A stretch of DNA of 43,968 nt from Pontiellaceae bacterium (GTDB lineage: Bacteria; Verrucomicrobiota; Kiritimatiellia; Kiritimatiellales; Pontiellaceae): NCBI GenBank assembly GCA_016937945.1, contig JAFGVP010000111.1, positions 1-43,968 on the forward strand. The letters are read 5' to 3'. Positions 1 to 8,433 of this stretch are shown here, one piece after another. The position numbers and the translations under genes are program-made. Under the pieces are notes generated by a model. The model was not told the origin of the DNA. It worked only from the letters and a program-made list of their open reading frames with translations, and made no database searches. The stretch's first letter is position 1. Each line of letters opens with the position of its first letter.

Positions 1-924
1 CATTTCATCGTTCATGCTCATTGCAATGCCCGGCACCAGGACCTCCTCACCTTCCGAGAGCCCCTCCAGAATTTCAGTGTATGAACCATCGGTAATCCCG
101 GTCCGCACCATGCGGGACTGCGGTGCATCCACCGGGCCGACCATCACCATCGCCGCTCCCGGAGGTCCGTTGGGAATTTGCTGGATGGCCGCAGTGGAAA
201 CCGCCAGGGTGCCGGTCTTCTCTTCAACAATAAACTCCACTTCGCAGGTCATGCCGCTGCGGGCAAAGTCGGGAATATCAATGGGACGAACGTCCACTTC
301 ATACATCGTTACATTACTGATCGTAATGGCGTCATAGGCAATCTTCTCGACCGCGCAGACAAATGCCTGATCCGGATAGGCCTCTAGCCGGACCCGCACC
401 TTCTGGCCGACCTTGATCTGTCCGATATCAGTTTCGTCCAGATTGGCAACCACAATCAGGTCATCCGCAATCACCACCACGGCTTCTCCGGAAGAAATCG
501 ACTGACCCGGCTCAAAATTGCGCGCGATAATGGTTCCCTTGAGCGGAGAGATCAGCGGTGTCGGCTTATACAATTCCTGCCAGTATGCCAGCTCCTCTTT
601 ACTCGTGGCCAGCGCGGCATCCAGCAGCGTGGCGCGCTCGGTGGAGCTGATCCAGCCAATGATCTGGCCTTTGTCCACTTCATTGCCCTCGTCGATCAAC
701 AGCTCTTCCAGCCGGCCGGCGATCGGCGGCGTGACATCCAGCCGGTTGCGCGGCTCCACCTGCCCCGTTGATTCAACAGCCGTCATGATATCACGAACCT
801 CAACAACAGCCTGGGTATAACGGGGTCCTGTCTCTTCTTCCTGCTTTGCCCGCGAACGGAACATTTTATATCCAATCGCTGCAACAATCCCCAGTACTAC
901 GATCCATGTGATTGTTTTCTTCAT
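1..924 (-). CDS. RND/HlyD-family periplasmic adaptor subunit (partial, C-terminus off the left edge)
   Basis: Membrane-fusion adaptor that would link an inner-membrane exporter to the TolC-type channel encoded just upstream. Reading the minus strand from the ATG at 924 gives an open frame to the window edge. It opens with a membrane anchor (MKKTITWIVVLGIVAAIGYK), followed by a lipoyl-like half (VTPPIAGRLEELLIDEGNEV), a short hairpin, the second lipoyl half (LISPLKGTIIARNFEPGQSI) and a beta-barrel region (DETDIGQIKVGQKVRVRLEA), then a membrane-proximal part with LSEGEEVLVPG. The start lies one base after the TolC stop, so the two are probably translationally coupled. The helical hairpin is short, as in MacA-like adaptors. 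A MacB-type ABC transporter would be expected past the left edge, but that is inference. Confidence 0.88.
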   Translation of the reverse strand, partial: MKKTITWIVVLGIVAAIGYKMFRSRAKQEEETGPRYTQAVVEVRDIMTAVESTGQVEPRNRLDVTPPIAGRLEELLIDEGNEVDKGQIIGWISSTERATLLDAALATSKEELAYWQELYKPTPLISPLKGTIIARNFEPGQSISSGEAVVVIADDLIVVANLDETDIGQIKVGQKVRVRLEAYPDQAFVCAVEKIAYDAITISNVTMYEVDVRPIDIPDFARSGMTCEVEFIVEEKTGTLAVSTAAIQQIPNGPPGAAMVMVGPVDAPQSRMVRTGITDGSYTEILEGLSEGEEVLVPGIAMSMNDEM

Positions 925-925
925 C

Positions 926-2194
926 TTATTCACCCTGTTCCGCAGACCAAATGCTCAATCCCAATGCGTTTCTCCAATAGGCCTGCTGCATTTCGGAGGA
1001 ACGACGTGCCTGTAAATAGCTCTTCCCCTGACTGATCAGGGCATTCTCAATGGTATCCCAGTCTTCATAGTCCAGCAGCCCCTGCTTGTATTTGGCGGCC
1101 GAAATTTCTGCACGCAGGGTCTCCGCGTCATAAAGTTGTTTCTGGATCGATTCGCTTTCGACCGCATTCACATAGCTGTTGCGCTGCTGCTGAAGCGACG
1201 CCAGTAGCGTGTTGGCCGTATCAAGCAGGCCCATTTCAGACTGAATGACCCGCTCCTTGGCTGCGGCGACTTCGCGCTGGGTCCGGCGCCCGGTATAGAT
1301 CGGCACGCTGGCATTCAGCCCCATGCTCCAGTTGCCGTTATAGTCTTCATAATTCCCGCTACCGATCCCGGCCGAAGCGCTGAAACGAATCGTCGGGAAC
1401 AGTGAACTGCGAGCAACCACAACGCCGTCATTTGCCGCCTCCACCTGTACGCTTGCAATCACATATTCAGGAGTCTGCGCCATCAACAGCTCGAGCTCAA
1501 GCCCGTCAGCCGGAGCAACGGCCTGCAGATTACCGGAAACGCCGTCCATCGACTCAGATTTGCCGATGGCCGCCGAAAGGTTGCGCAACGCGTAGGCCAG
1601 CGAACGCTTGGCTTCCCGCACCTCGAATTCGGCCTGAGCCAGCTGCGCCTTACTACGGGCCAGCGATCCGGCGTTTTCGCGACCGCCGTCAAACCGCAAC
1701 TGAATCAGACGTACATTATCCGACCGGCGCTCCGCGATTTTTTCGGTCAGCTCGATCAGGTCCTGAGCATACAGCACTTCAACAAATGCCAGCCGGGTAC
1801 GCAGCTCGACATCCGACAAGGTCTGGCGATACTGCTCATTTACCACTTGCAGCTGGGCCACTGCTTTACGCTTGCTCGCCAGATTTCCGCCGCCGGAAAA
1901 GAGGTCCTGACTCAGCGAAAGGCTGCCGCTCGAACTTTTACTGTCATTCCAGTCGTCGCCGTTTTCACTCTGTCCGAACGACAATCCGGCCGATGCCGAA
2001 ATATCGGGAAGGAAGGCCGAGTTGGCTGAGATGACTGAATATTCCGATTCACGAACGGCCGAACGGGCCGAAATCATATCCGGATTATTTGACTTGGTCT
2101 GCGCAATACACTCATCCCAGGTCAACACCGTATTGGTCTGCGCCATCGCAATCACCGGCGCAGATAACATAAAACTGATCATTATCGATTTCAT
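926..2194 (-). CDS. TolC family outer-membrane efflux protein
   Basis: Outer-membrane channel for a tripartite exporter, about 422 residues, the usual TolC size. A signal peptide is visible (MKSIMISFMLSAPVIAMAQ), followed by the N-terminal motif TWDECIAQTKSNNPDM and two long alpha-helical repeats; the segment SLSQDLFSGGGNLASKR is typical of the first OEP repeat and ASVPIYTGRRTQREVAAAKE of the second. I chose the ATG at 2194 because it sits directly before the signal peptide and has a GGAG about 8 bases upstream. A longer frame starting at 2254 would put a charged stretch before the signal. It is first in an operon with the adaptor at 924. The substrate cannot be told from the sequence. Confidence 0.9.
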   Translation of the reverse strand: MKSIMISFMLSAPVIAMAQTNTVLTWDECIAQTKSNNPDMISARSAVRESEYSVISANSAFLPDISASAGLSFGQSENGDDWNDSKSSSGSLSLSQDLFSGGGNLASKRKAVAQLQVVNEQYRQTLSDVELRTRLAFVEVLYAQDLIELTEKIAERRSDNVRLIQLRFDGGRENAGSLARSKAQLAQAEFEVREAKRSLAYALRNLSAAIGKSESMDGVSGNLQAVAPADGLELELLMAQTPEYVIASVQVEAANDGVVVARSSLFPTIRFSASAGIGSGNYEDYNGNWSMGLNASVPIYTGRRTQREVAAAKERVIQSEMGLLDTANTLLASLQQQRNSYVNAVESESIQKQLYDAETLRAEISAAKYKQGLLDYEDWDTIENALISQGKSYLQARRSSEMQQAYWRNALGLSIWSAEQGE

Positions 2195-2366
2195 AAATAA
2201 CTCCGTTGAATCATTAAAACATCGACCTTTATCTTTTATTGCAACATTTATCAATTGAACATTTCAAATCGTCATTTAACTCCATTTCTCCCAAGGAACG
2301 TGATTAGATGACTTGCTTTATGGTTTGGGGACTCCGCATATTCGTCATGTTTTAATAAAGCGCGTT

Positions 2367-3971
2367 ATGACCAGTCTCCAACAGAACAAGTATACAGCCC
2401 GTCTCATTCTTCCACTGATGGTATTGCTGACATGCATCGCATGGACGGCACGTTTCATTCAAGACGATGCCTTCATCTCCTTCCGCTACGCCGAGAACTT
2501 ATGCAACGGGACAGGCTTGGTGTTCAATGCGGGCGAAAGGGTGGAAGGGTATACCAATTTTCTGTGGACACTCCTCATAGCAGCCGGAATGAAATCCGGA
2601 ATGGATCCGGTATGGGCTTCCCAAACAATTGGATTGTGCCTCTACCCATTGTCGCTGGGCTTGATCTATCTGATCGGGATCGACCTGTTTCGAAAACAGA
2701 TAACCGCTTTGTTCGCTCTTATACTTGCAGGGACTAACTATACCTACGCCGCATACGCAACCGGTGGGCTTGAAACGCAGATGCAATCCTTCTTATTCCT
2801 CCTTGCGTTTTTTCTATACCGGAAAATGAAGACCCATTCACCGGCACTGAATGCATCCCTGCTATCCATTGTTCTGGGGCTGGCGTTTCTTCTGCGCATG
2901 GATTCGGCTATACTCATCGGGAGCCTGCTTGTTGCAGGCGTGCACTCCATTTTCAAAACTACGCTCGCCCCCAGAAAAAAAATACTGGCCTTGGCGGCCC
3001 TCACCCTACCTGCAGCCCTGTTGGCCGGCACATGGCTCGGATGGAAGCTGTCCTACTACGGACAGGTGCTACCCAACACCTATGCCACCAAAAATCCCGG
3101 ACTTTCCGGCGTGGTACCTGGTCTCTTCTATTTGGTGCTGTTCGTCGTTTCCTATGGCATGTTCCTGCTGGCTATTCCGGCCCTGCGCATCTTTCGCAAG
3201 CGCATCCCCATCCCCCGTCCGCTCATTTTTCCGATGGTTATCTCAGGGTTTTGGTTTGCATATATCGTCAAGGTGGGCGGTGGCTTCATGGAATTCCGAT
3301 TCATGGTCCCGATCATTCCTTTCCTTGCTCTGGTTGCTGCATGGCTGATTTCCAGCGCCTTCCAATCGGGATGGTCCCATGTTGGATGGATAATCCTGCT
3401 TGCCCTAGTATCACTGTTCCATTCCACACGCACACGACTCTACGGCGTTGAAACCATCAAAGGGCTTCAGGCACATGTACTCGACGAAAAATGGATAACG
3501 GCGGGAAAGTCGCTGCATACCCTATTCAATAACGATTCTTCGGTCAGCATCGCGACAACGGCAGCAGGCGCAATCCCGTATTATTCGCAACTGCCGACCG
3601 TCGACATACTGGGGCTCAACGACAAGTGGATCGCCGCCAACGGAGTTTCGACCCGAGATCCTAAAAGAAAATGGTTGGGAGCAAAGCCCGGACATCAACG
3701 AAAAGCAACGCTCGATTATCTCTGCGCTCGGCGCGTCAACCTGTTGATCGGTCACCCGCGAATAATCAACTGCCATGCCGACCTGTCAACGCTCTCGATC
3801 AATGACTTTGCCAAAGGTGATTACTTGACCCTCAATCCCGCGCCATTTCCGGAGCATGCCCGCCTGCTTTGCATTCCTGTCGATGAAACATCGGTACTGA
3901 TCGCGGTATATCTCACACCAAGCCCGTCCGTCGAAAAAGCCATAGCCGAAGGTCGTATCAGCGAACTTTAA
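2367..3971 (+). CDS. AftB-like GT-C membrane glycosyltransferase
   Basis: Multi-pass integral membrane protein of about 534 residues. The N-terminal loop after the first helix reads FIQDDAFISFRYAENL followed by GTGLVFNAGERVEGYTNFLW. This arrangement, an acidic pair then RYAxNL, GxGLVFNxGERVEGYTN, is the signature I associate with mycobacterial arabinofuranosyltransferase AftB and related GT-C enzymes that use polyprenyl-phosphate sugars. About ten hydrophobic segments follow, then a soluble C-terminal domain from roughly residue 370. The real sugar and acceptor are unknown; envelope polysaccharide or LPS decoration is likely. No clear ribosome binding site separates ATG 2313 from ATG 2367; I chose 2367 because it leaves a short basic lead-in to the first helix. 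The 3' end overlaps the convergent protease gene by 14 bases. Confidence 0.78.
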   Translation: MTSLQQNKYTARLILPLMVLLTCIAWTARFIQDDAFISFRYAENLCNGTGLVFNAGERVEGYTNFLWTLLIAAGMKSGMDPVWASQTIGLCLYPLSLGLIYLIGIDLFRKQITALFALILAGTNYTYAAYATGGLETQMQSFLFLLAFFLYRKMKTHSPALNASLLSIVLGLAFLLRMDSAILIGSLLVAGVHSIFKTTLAPRKKILALAALTLPAALLAGTWLGWKLSYYGQVLPNTYATKNPGLSGVVPGLFYLVLFVVSYGMFLLAIPALRIFRKRIPIPRPLIFPMVISGFWFAYIVKVGGGFMEFRFMVPIIPFLALVAAWLISSAFQSGWSHVGWIILLALVSLFHSTRTRLYGVETIKGLQAHVLDEKWITAGKSLHTLFNNDSSVSIATTAAGAIPYYSQLPTVDILGLNDKWIAANGVSTRDPKRKWLGAKPGHQRKATLDYLCARRVNLLIGHPRIINCHADLSTLSINDFAKGDYLTLNPAPFPEHARLLCIPVDETSVLIAVYLTPSPSVEKAIAEGRISEL

Positions 3972-5202
3972 CGCCGACCCGATAGAATCGATTGCTTACG
4001 GGGCCTTGGATCTCTTTGATGGACTGAGGAGATGTTCCAACAAACCACTCATGCTCCGTTTGCCAGCTTTCGTTTGTATTCACCAGATCGAGACGATATT
4101 GAACCTGATAGATTCGGTTACTTGACCCGGTAAAGGACAGTTGGGTTGCGTTACTTGAAATCCCCATGCTGAAATGGGAGTTGGTGTCGGTCGGAATCGT
4201 GTCCGCAAGCCACTCTATATAATTGCTGAAACCGTCACCATCACTGTCGTTGGTCGCAATCATGGATGTTGCGTCGCCACCATACATGATTTCATACCAA
4301 TCCGGCATGCCGTCCACATCTTGGTCGAAATCGGGAATATTGTTCGTGATCCAGCCATAACAAGATGAGATTCGGGTAGACAGGAACTTACAGGGGATGT
4401 CCTGCCCATTGGCATAGGCAGTCGTCCACGTACTTCCTGTGTAATAATAGAAATCGTATATGGTTCTTCCCGATCTGCAATAATCGAACAGGGTTGCGTT
4501 GAAAGCTGCCGTACCGCTCGAGTCATAGCTGAAACTGGAGGGACTAACACTCAAATTGATCCCAGCCAACTTCCAGATACCATCCGACTGAATAAACACA
4601 CCACCACCGGAATCCCCACCCGATAGCATGCACTCGTTTGTGCCGGCCCCATTGTTAAACTCCGCGACCAGAAGATCTCCGTAGGAGGGATAGTTCACTA
4701 CACCAGAAACCACGTTTTGGCCCCATCGCTGCACCTTCGTGTTACTGCCCCACTTCCATCCCCTCAATTCTCCGTTCACCAGAACTTCATCTCCGCGGTC
4801 CCAGCCGCGCCCGAATACCATCAGATCTTTTCCAGCCTCATCGCTCGAAGTGTAGAGCGGTGCATAGCTGGGGAAAGTACCACTCACCTCCCATAGGATC
4901 AGATCACTATCCGGATCCTTGAGTTTGGCTATTGTGGTATAGGCAATGCCGTTGTAGGTAAAGGTATCGCCAACCGTCCCGCCAAAGTGGCTTGCCGTAA
5001 TGAAATGATGAGGAGCGATAGGGGTACCCAGATAACTGTTAAATGTTCCCTGAAACTGCCAACCGCTTCCCTCAAGATCGCCGGTCGGCGCAGTTGAGTT
5101 GTAGGAAGGATCGCCGGTCGAATAAAAAACCACCGCAGGGGACACCAACGGTATGAACAAAACAGATACACCAAAAATCAGCACAAACAATCTTGAAATC
5201 AT
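3958..5202 (-). CDS. Secreted trypsin-like serine protease with TSP3-like calcium repeats
   Basis: Predicted exported protease of 414 residues. A signal peptide occupies residues 1 to about 22. The S1-type triad is recognisable: His72 in TASHFGG, Asp100 in DPDSDLILW and Ser198 in GGDSGGG, with Cys191 nearby. After the protease domain comes an Asp-rich, TSP3-like stretch (DFDQDVDGMPDWYEI and NDSDGDGFSNYIEWL, about residues 288-330) that should bind calcium. A C-terminal beta-sandwich of about 75 residues follows, ending in NRFYRVGVKV. This tail layout is common in exoproteins of Kiritimatiellota and Verrucomicrobia. The gene stands alone on its strand, divergent from cmoA and overlapping the convergent glycosyltransferase by 14 bases. 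Substrate unknown. Triad assignment is from motif position, not from an alignment. Confidence 0.8.
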   Translation of the reverse strand: MISRLFVLIFGVSVLFIPLVSPAVVFYSTGDPSYNSTAPTGDLEGSGWQFQGTFNSYLGTPIAPHHFITASHFGGTVGDTFTYNGIAYTTIAKLKDPDSDLILWEVSGTFPSYAPLYTSSDEAGKDLMVFGRGWDRGDEVLVNGELRGWKWGSNTKVQRWGQNVVSGVVNYPSYGDLLVAEFNNGAGTNECMLSGGDSGGGVFIQSDGIWKLAGINLSVSPSSFSYDSSGTAAFNATLFDYCRSGRTIYDFYYYTGSTWTTAYANGQDIPCKFLSTRISSCYGWITNNIPDFDQDVDGMPDWYEIMYGGDATSMIATNDSDGDGFSNYIEWLADTIPTDTNSHFSMGISSNATQLSFTGSSNRIYQVQYRLDLVNTNESWQTEHEWFVGTSPQSIKEIQGPVSNRFYRVGVKVR

Positions 5203-5351
5203 TCACCCGCTCCAGTTTAGAAAACGTCCGCTATTCTGATCAGAACCATCGCATACCCCAAATCGAAAACAGCACTTATTACTACGCCGGGATATCCAAA
5301 AACCAGAATTTGAGTGCAGTTTACATGCCGATTCTGCTAAAAAATGCCTCT

Positions 5352-6077
5352 ATGCAAAAAGACCGCATCTATTCTGAATCGCTGACCGATATCGCGAATT
5401 TCCGCTTTGACGCTCAGGTGGCCGATGTTTTTACCGACATGATCGAGCGCTCCGTCCCCGGCTACCGATCCATCATCACCATGATCGAAACTCTGGCCGG
5501 TCATTATGCACAGCCGGGCAGTACGCTCTATGATCTCGGCTGCTCGCTGGGCGGTGCCACACTCTCGATGCGCCGCGGCATTACCGCTCCCGATTGCCGG
5601 ATCGTGGCCGTCGATAACTCAGATGCCATGATTACCCGCTGCCGAAAAAACATTGAACGGGATCATCACACCGTCCCGGTCGAACTCATCTGTGAGAACA
5701 TTCAGAATGTCCAGATAACCGACGCCTCCGTCGTCGTCTTGAACTTTACCCTGCAGTTTATCCCGCAGGAAGATCGCCGGCCTCTGCTCGAACAGATCTG
5801 CTCAGGCATGCGCCCCGGCGGCGTGCTTATTCTGTCCGAAAAAGTGATCTTTCCGGATGAGCATCTCAACGGTCTGCTGAGCGATATTCACCACGACTTC
5901 AAACGGGCGAACGGTTATTCCGATATGGAAATCAGCCAGAAAAGATCCGCGCTCGAGAACGTGCTGATTCCGGAAACCATTGCAGCGCACAGGGAGCGAC
6001 TAACCGGTGCCGGATTTACCTCCTGCGACGTCTGGTTCCAGTGCTTTAACTTTATGTCCATGCTTGCCGTGAAGTAA
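5352..6077 (+). CDS. cmoA: Carboxy-S-adenosyl-L-methionine synthase CmoA
   Basis: CmoA converts SAM and prephenate to carboxy-SAM, the donor used by CmoB for cmo5U34 in tRNA wobble positions. The 241-residue product matches E. coli CmoA closely from memory: DMIERSVPGYRSII, the SAM loop YDLGCSLGGATLS at about residues 59-70, VVLNFTLQF, SEKVIF, and the hallmark HHDFKRANGYSDMEISQKRS followed by ENVL, ending WFQCFNFMSMLAV. The frame is open back to 5193, but that part overlaps the divergent protease start and has no counterpart in the family. The ATG at 5352 (MQKDRIYSES) fits the family N-terminus. It is followed 72 bases later by cmoB, so the two form a functional pair. Confidence 0.93.
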   Translation: MQKDRIYSESLTDIANFRFDAQVADVFTDMIERSVPGYRSIITMIETLAGHYAQPGSTLYDLGCSLGGATLSMRRGITAPDCRIVAVDNSDAMITRCRKNIERDHHTVPVELICENIQNVQITDASVVVLNFTLQFIPQEDRRPLLEQICSGMRPGGVLILSEKVIFPDEHLNGLLSDIHHDFKRANGYSDMEISQKRSALENVLIPETIAAHRERLTGAGFTSCDVWFQCFNFMSMLAVK

Positions 6078-6084
6078 CTGCAGT

Positions 6085-6131
6085 CACAGATTTAACGGAT
6101 TACGCTGATGACCTAATCCGCGAAATCTGTG
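6085..6131. repeat. Dispersed-type inverted repeat in the cmoA-cmoB spacer
   Basis: Arms CACAGATTT (6085-6093) and AAATCTGTG (6123-6131) enclose a second pair, GGATTA (6097-6102) and TAATCC (6114-6119), around an 11-base loop. A further partial copy, AATCTGTGGATTC, follows and runs up to the cmoB start codon. The words resemble a widespread intergenic repeat of environmental bacteria, by memory only. There is no T-run, so it is not a normal terminator. Confidence 0.7.
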
Positions 6132-6149
6132 TAATCTGTGGATTCTTAA

Positions 6150-7109
6150 ATGAAAATCGACTACACAGAATTTTATCCATTGCTGCAGGACTCACCATTG
6201 GAGTCCTGGATCGGACGATTGCCGGGGTCCATCGCACAGGGTCTGCGCTATGAACGCCATGGCAACCTTCCCTCGTGGGAAGAGGCAATTGACCAACTCC
6301 CTCCTGCGGAATCAATTAACACGCTACGCGAACTGGCGTCCGAAGTGCGGGTAGACGGCCCGAAGATTGCCGGACTGGAGAGCCGGCTCAAGCAACTTCA
6401 TCCATGGCGCAAAGGCCCGTATCATATTCACGGAATTCACATCGATACCGAATGGCGTTCCGACTGGAAGTGGGACCGCGTTGCCCCGCACCTGCAATCG
6501 CTTCAGGACCGCACCATTCTCGACGTCGGTTGCGGCAACGGATACCACTGCTGGCGCATGGCCGGCGCCGGCGCAAAACTGGTAATAGGCATTGATCCAT
6601 CCCCTCTTTTTGTCTGCCAGTTCTTTGCAATGAAACATTTTATTCAGGATTCCCGCGTATGGGTGCTTCCGCTGAGAATTGAAGATATGCCCCCAACGCC
6701 GGAAGTTTTCGACACGGTCTTTTCCATGGGTGTGCTCTACCACCGCAAATCGCCGATCGAACACATCGAACAGCTCAAGTCCTTCCTGAGGCCAGAAGGC
6801 GAACTGGTTATTGAGACGCTGGTGATGGACGGGCCGGAAGGCTATGCCCTCACCCCGAGAGGTCGCTATGCCAAAATGCGGAATGTGTGGTTCATCCCCT
6901 CAGTCCCGACAATGATCCGATGGATGAAGCGGTGCGGACTGCGAAATATCCGGGTTGTCGATGAATGCGTCACAACCGTTGAAGAACAGCGCACAACCGA
7001 CTGGATGACCTTTGAATCGCTACCGGACTTCCTTGACCCGAAGGACTCTGCGAAAACCACCGAAGGCTATCCGGCGCCCAAACGGGCAGTACTCATTGCC
7101 TCCGCCTGA
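6150..7109 (+). CDS. cmoB: tRNA U34 carboxymethyltransferase CmoB
   Basis: CmoB transfers the carboxymethyl group from carboxy-SAM to 5-hydroxyuridine-34 of tRNAs, giving cmo5U and widening wobble decoding. The 319-residue length matches the family. Recognisable blocks are HPWRKGPYHIHGIHIDTEWR, the methyltransferase loop ILDVGCGNGYHCWRMAGAGA, IGIDPSPLFVCQF, FSMGVLYHRKSPIEHI, ETLVMDGPEG, and GRYAKMRNVWFIPS near the end. The start codon directly follows the intergenic repeat, and no Shine-Dalgarno is evident (attcttaaATG), so translation may depend on the upstream cmoA transcript or be leaderless-like. It works directly on the product of CmoA. In a PVC-like genome this pair is notable, because both are best known from Gammaproteobacteria. 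Confidence 0.93.
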   Translation: MKIDYTEFYPLLQDSPLESWIGRLPGSIAQGLRYERHGNLPSWEEAIDQLPPAESINTLRELASEVRVDGPKIAGLESRLKQLHPWRKGPYHIHGIHIDTEWRSDWKWDRVAPHLQSLQDRTILDVGCGNGYHCWRMAGAGAKLVIGIDPSPLFVCQFFAMKHFIQDSRVWVLPLRIEDMPPTPEVFDTVFSMGVLYHRKSPIEHIEQLKSFLRPEGELVIETLVMDGPEGYALTPRGRYAKMRNVWFIPSVPTMIRWMKRCGLRNIRVVDECVTTVEEQRTTDWMTFESLPDFLDPKDSAKTTEGYPAPKRAVLIASA

Positions 7110-7513
7110 CCAGACATCTGAACCAGATGCATAATCCTTACCCTGAAACAGTTGCAGACAATATGAATTGTCTACCCTGTTTTCATATAATGGCAATGAT
7201 TACAATAAGCAAGGCACCTGCCACACCGATTTTCCTGGTCAATTGTTGCGTTCAACAACAATTTAATGTCGCATATACCGACACTCGGATTTTTTGATGT
7301 AAAACCCGACACCCACAAATCTGTATCGCATATCTGCAATCATTTTTTTTTGCTCAATCGTTTGATTATTATTTTACGATATAAAATCGATAAAATATTA
7401 ACCTTTTGCATCAACTAGCATTTCTCATAAATGCAAAACAACACTCTATGGCACGCGCCCTGCTAACATTGACGAAATTGTAAGACCTATAGAATTTAAC
7501 AGGAATGAATCTT
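7110..7513. other. AT-rich intergenic region before the PEP-CTERM gene
   Basis: About 400 bases with no credible gene on either strand. It is clearly richer in A/T than the flanking genes, especially 7260-7440. It holds one inverted repeat (7241-7263) and an AGGA ribosome binding site at 7501-7504. A TATAGA box at 7488 lacks a correctly spaced -35 partner. It probably contains the promoter of the downstream gene, but I cannot pin it. Confidence 0.6.
7241..7263. repeat. Inverted repeat, 8-bp arms
   Basis: AATTGTTG (7241-7248) and CAACAATT (7256-7263) form a perfect 8-bp stem with a 7-base loop. No T-run follows, so it is either a weak cmoB 3' stabiliser or an operator of the next gene. Confidence 0.5.
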
Positions 7514-8317
7514 ATGAAATATGCGTACCTTATGTTCTGCGGACTGCTGATGACTGCAACCACGCGCGCTGACATGTTCTGGCCGACCGATGATGCGTGG
7601 ATTCCGCTTTACACCGATGGCTCAGCCCTTGCCGACGCATCGAACGACACCGGAAACAAAGGTCATCCATATCTCGACATCGTGGGCGATGCCACCTATG
7701 CCTCCGGGTATCTTCATTTTCTGGATGCCGATACAAATATCGGCGCTACCGATGACATGCTGTTACTGCGCCTTCGACTGAACGGCACCAAGAACAAGAT
7801 GAAAGGTGCATGGCAGGTCTTCTTTGAAACCGACGGCAACGACGGGGTTGAATGGGTTCTTCAGCTGACCAGCGACGATCTGGCAAAAGAGGGCGAACTT
7901 CAGTTCGGCACTTCCGGAGGAGAAACCAAGGACAGCATCACGTTCGGCTCACTGGCATGGTCCGGTAATTATGAAGGAAATGTCCACTGGACCGGTGAAG
8001 CCACCAGCGACGGATCCCGGTTTGGCGGAGACGACGATTATTTCCTTGATCTCGCCATGCCCTGGAATGAGTTCTCAGGCATCACCGGCATCGCGACCAA
8101 CAGTGGATCCTTCCGCGTGGCAGCCGCAACATCGCAACAGAGCGGACAGCTCTCCGACGGTAGCCTCAGCGATTTCATCATGACGATTCCGATCAGCAAC
8201 TTTACCGACTTTGAAAACTTCAACATTGTCATTCCCGAACCGGCAGCGGCCTCACTGCTCGTCGGCGCCGGATGCGCCATCCTGCTGTCGCGCCGCATTT
8301 TCGGACTGCGGGCATGA
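7514..8317 (+). CDS. PEP-CTERM sorting domain-containing exported protein
   Basis: Exported protein of about 267 residues. It has a signal peptide (MKYAYLMFCGLLMTATTRA) and a globular, Asp/Gly-rich body that looks like a single beta-sandwich; the DGNDGVEWVLQL and FFETDG segments suggest a carbohydrate- or calcium-binding fold, but I do not recognise the family. The C-terminus is a textbook PEP-CTERM tail: VIPEPAAAS, a hydrophobic stretch, then SRRIFGLRA. Such proteins are processed by exosortase during export and are often linked to exopolysaccharide. AGGA at 7501 is 9 bases from ATG 7514, favouring this start over ATG 7505. The gene has its own terminator and no exosortase next to it. Confidence 0.85.
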   Translation: MKYAYLMFCGLLMTATTRADMFWPTDDAWIPLYTDGSALADASNDTGNKGHPYLDIVGDATYASGYLHFLDADTNIGATDDMLLLRLRLNGTKNKMKGAWQVFFETDGNDGVEWVLQLTSDDLAKEGELQFGTSGGETKDSITFGSLAWSGNYEGNVHWTGEATSDGSRFGGDDDYFLDLAMPWNEFSGITGIATNSGSFRVAAATSQQSGQLSDGSLSDFIMTIPISNFTDFENFNIVIPEPAAASLLVGAGCAILLSRRIFGLRA

Positions 8318-8355
8318 TCGGAACAACAGGCCCCTCCAACTGAAACACCGAATTT

Positions 8356-8382
8356 AGCCGTTCCTTTCGGGGCGGCTTTTTT
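8356..8382 (+). terminator. Rho-independent terminator of the PEP-CTERM gene
   Basis: AGCCGTTCC (8356-8364) pairs with GGGGCGGCT (8369-8377), including G-U pairs, around a TTTC loop. It is followed by six T (8377-8382). It lies 38 bases after the stop and faces the plus direction. Confidence 0.85.
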
Positions 8383-8433
8383 CGTGCCTTATTTCCGTGT
8401 AATCATTGGTTTCCTTGCGTTACTTTTATTTCC

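Noticed and set aside
7469..7493. TTGACG/TATAGA pair upstream of the PEP-CTERM gene as a promoter
   Set aside because: The spacer is only 13 bases and the implied start would fall on the ribosome binding site.
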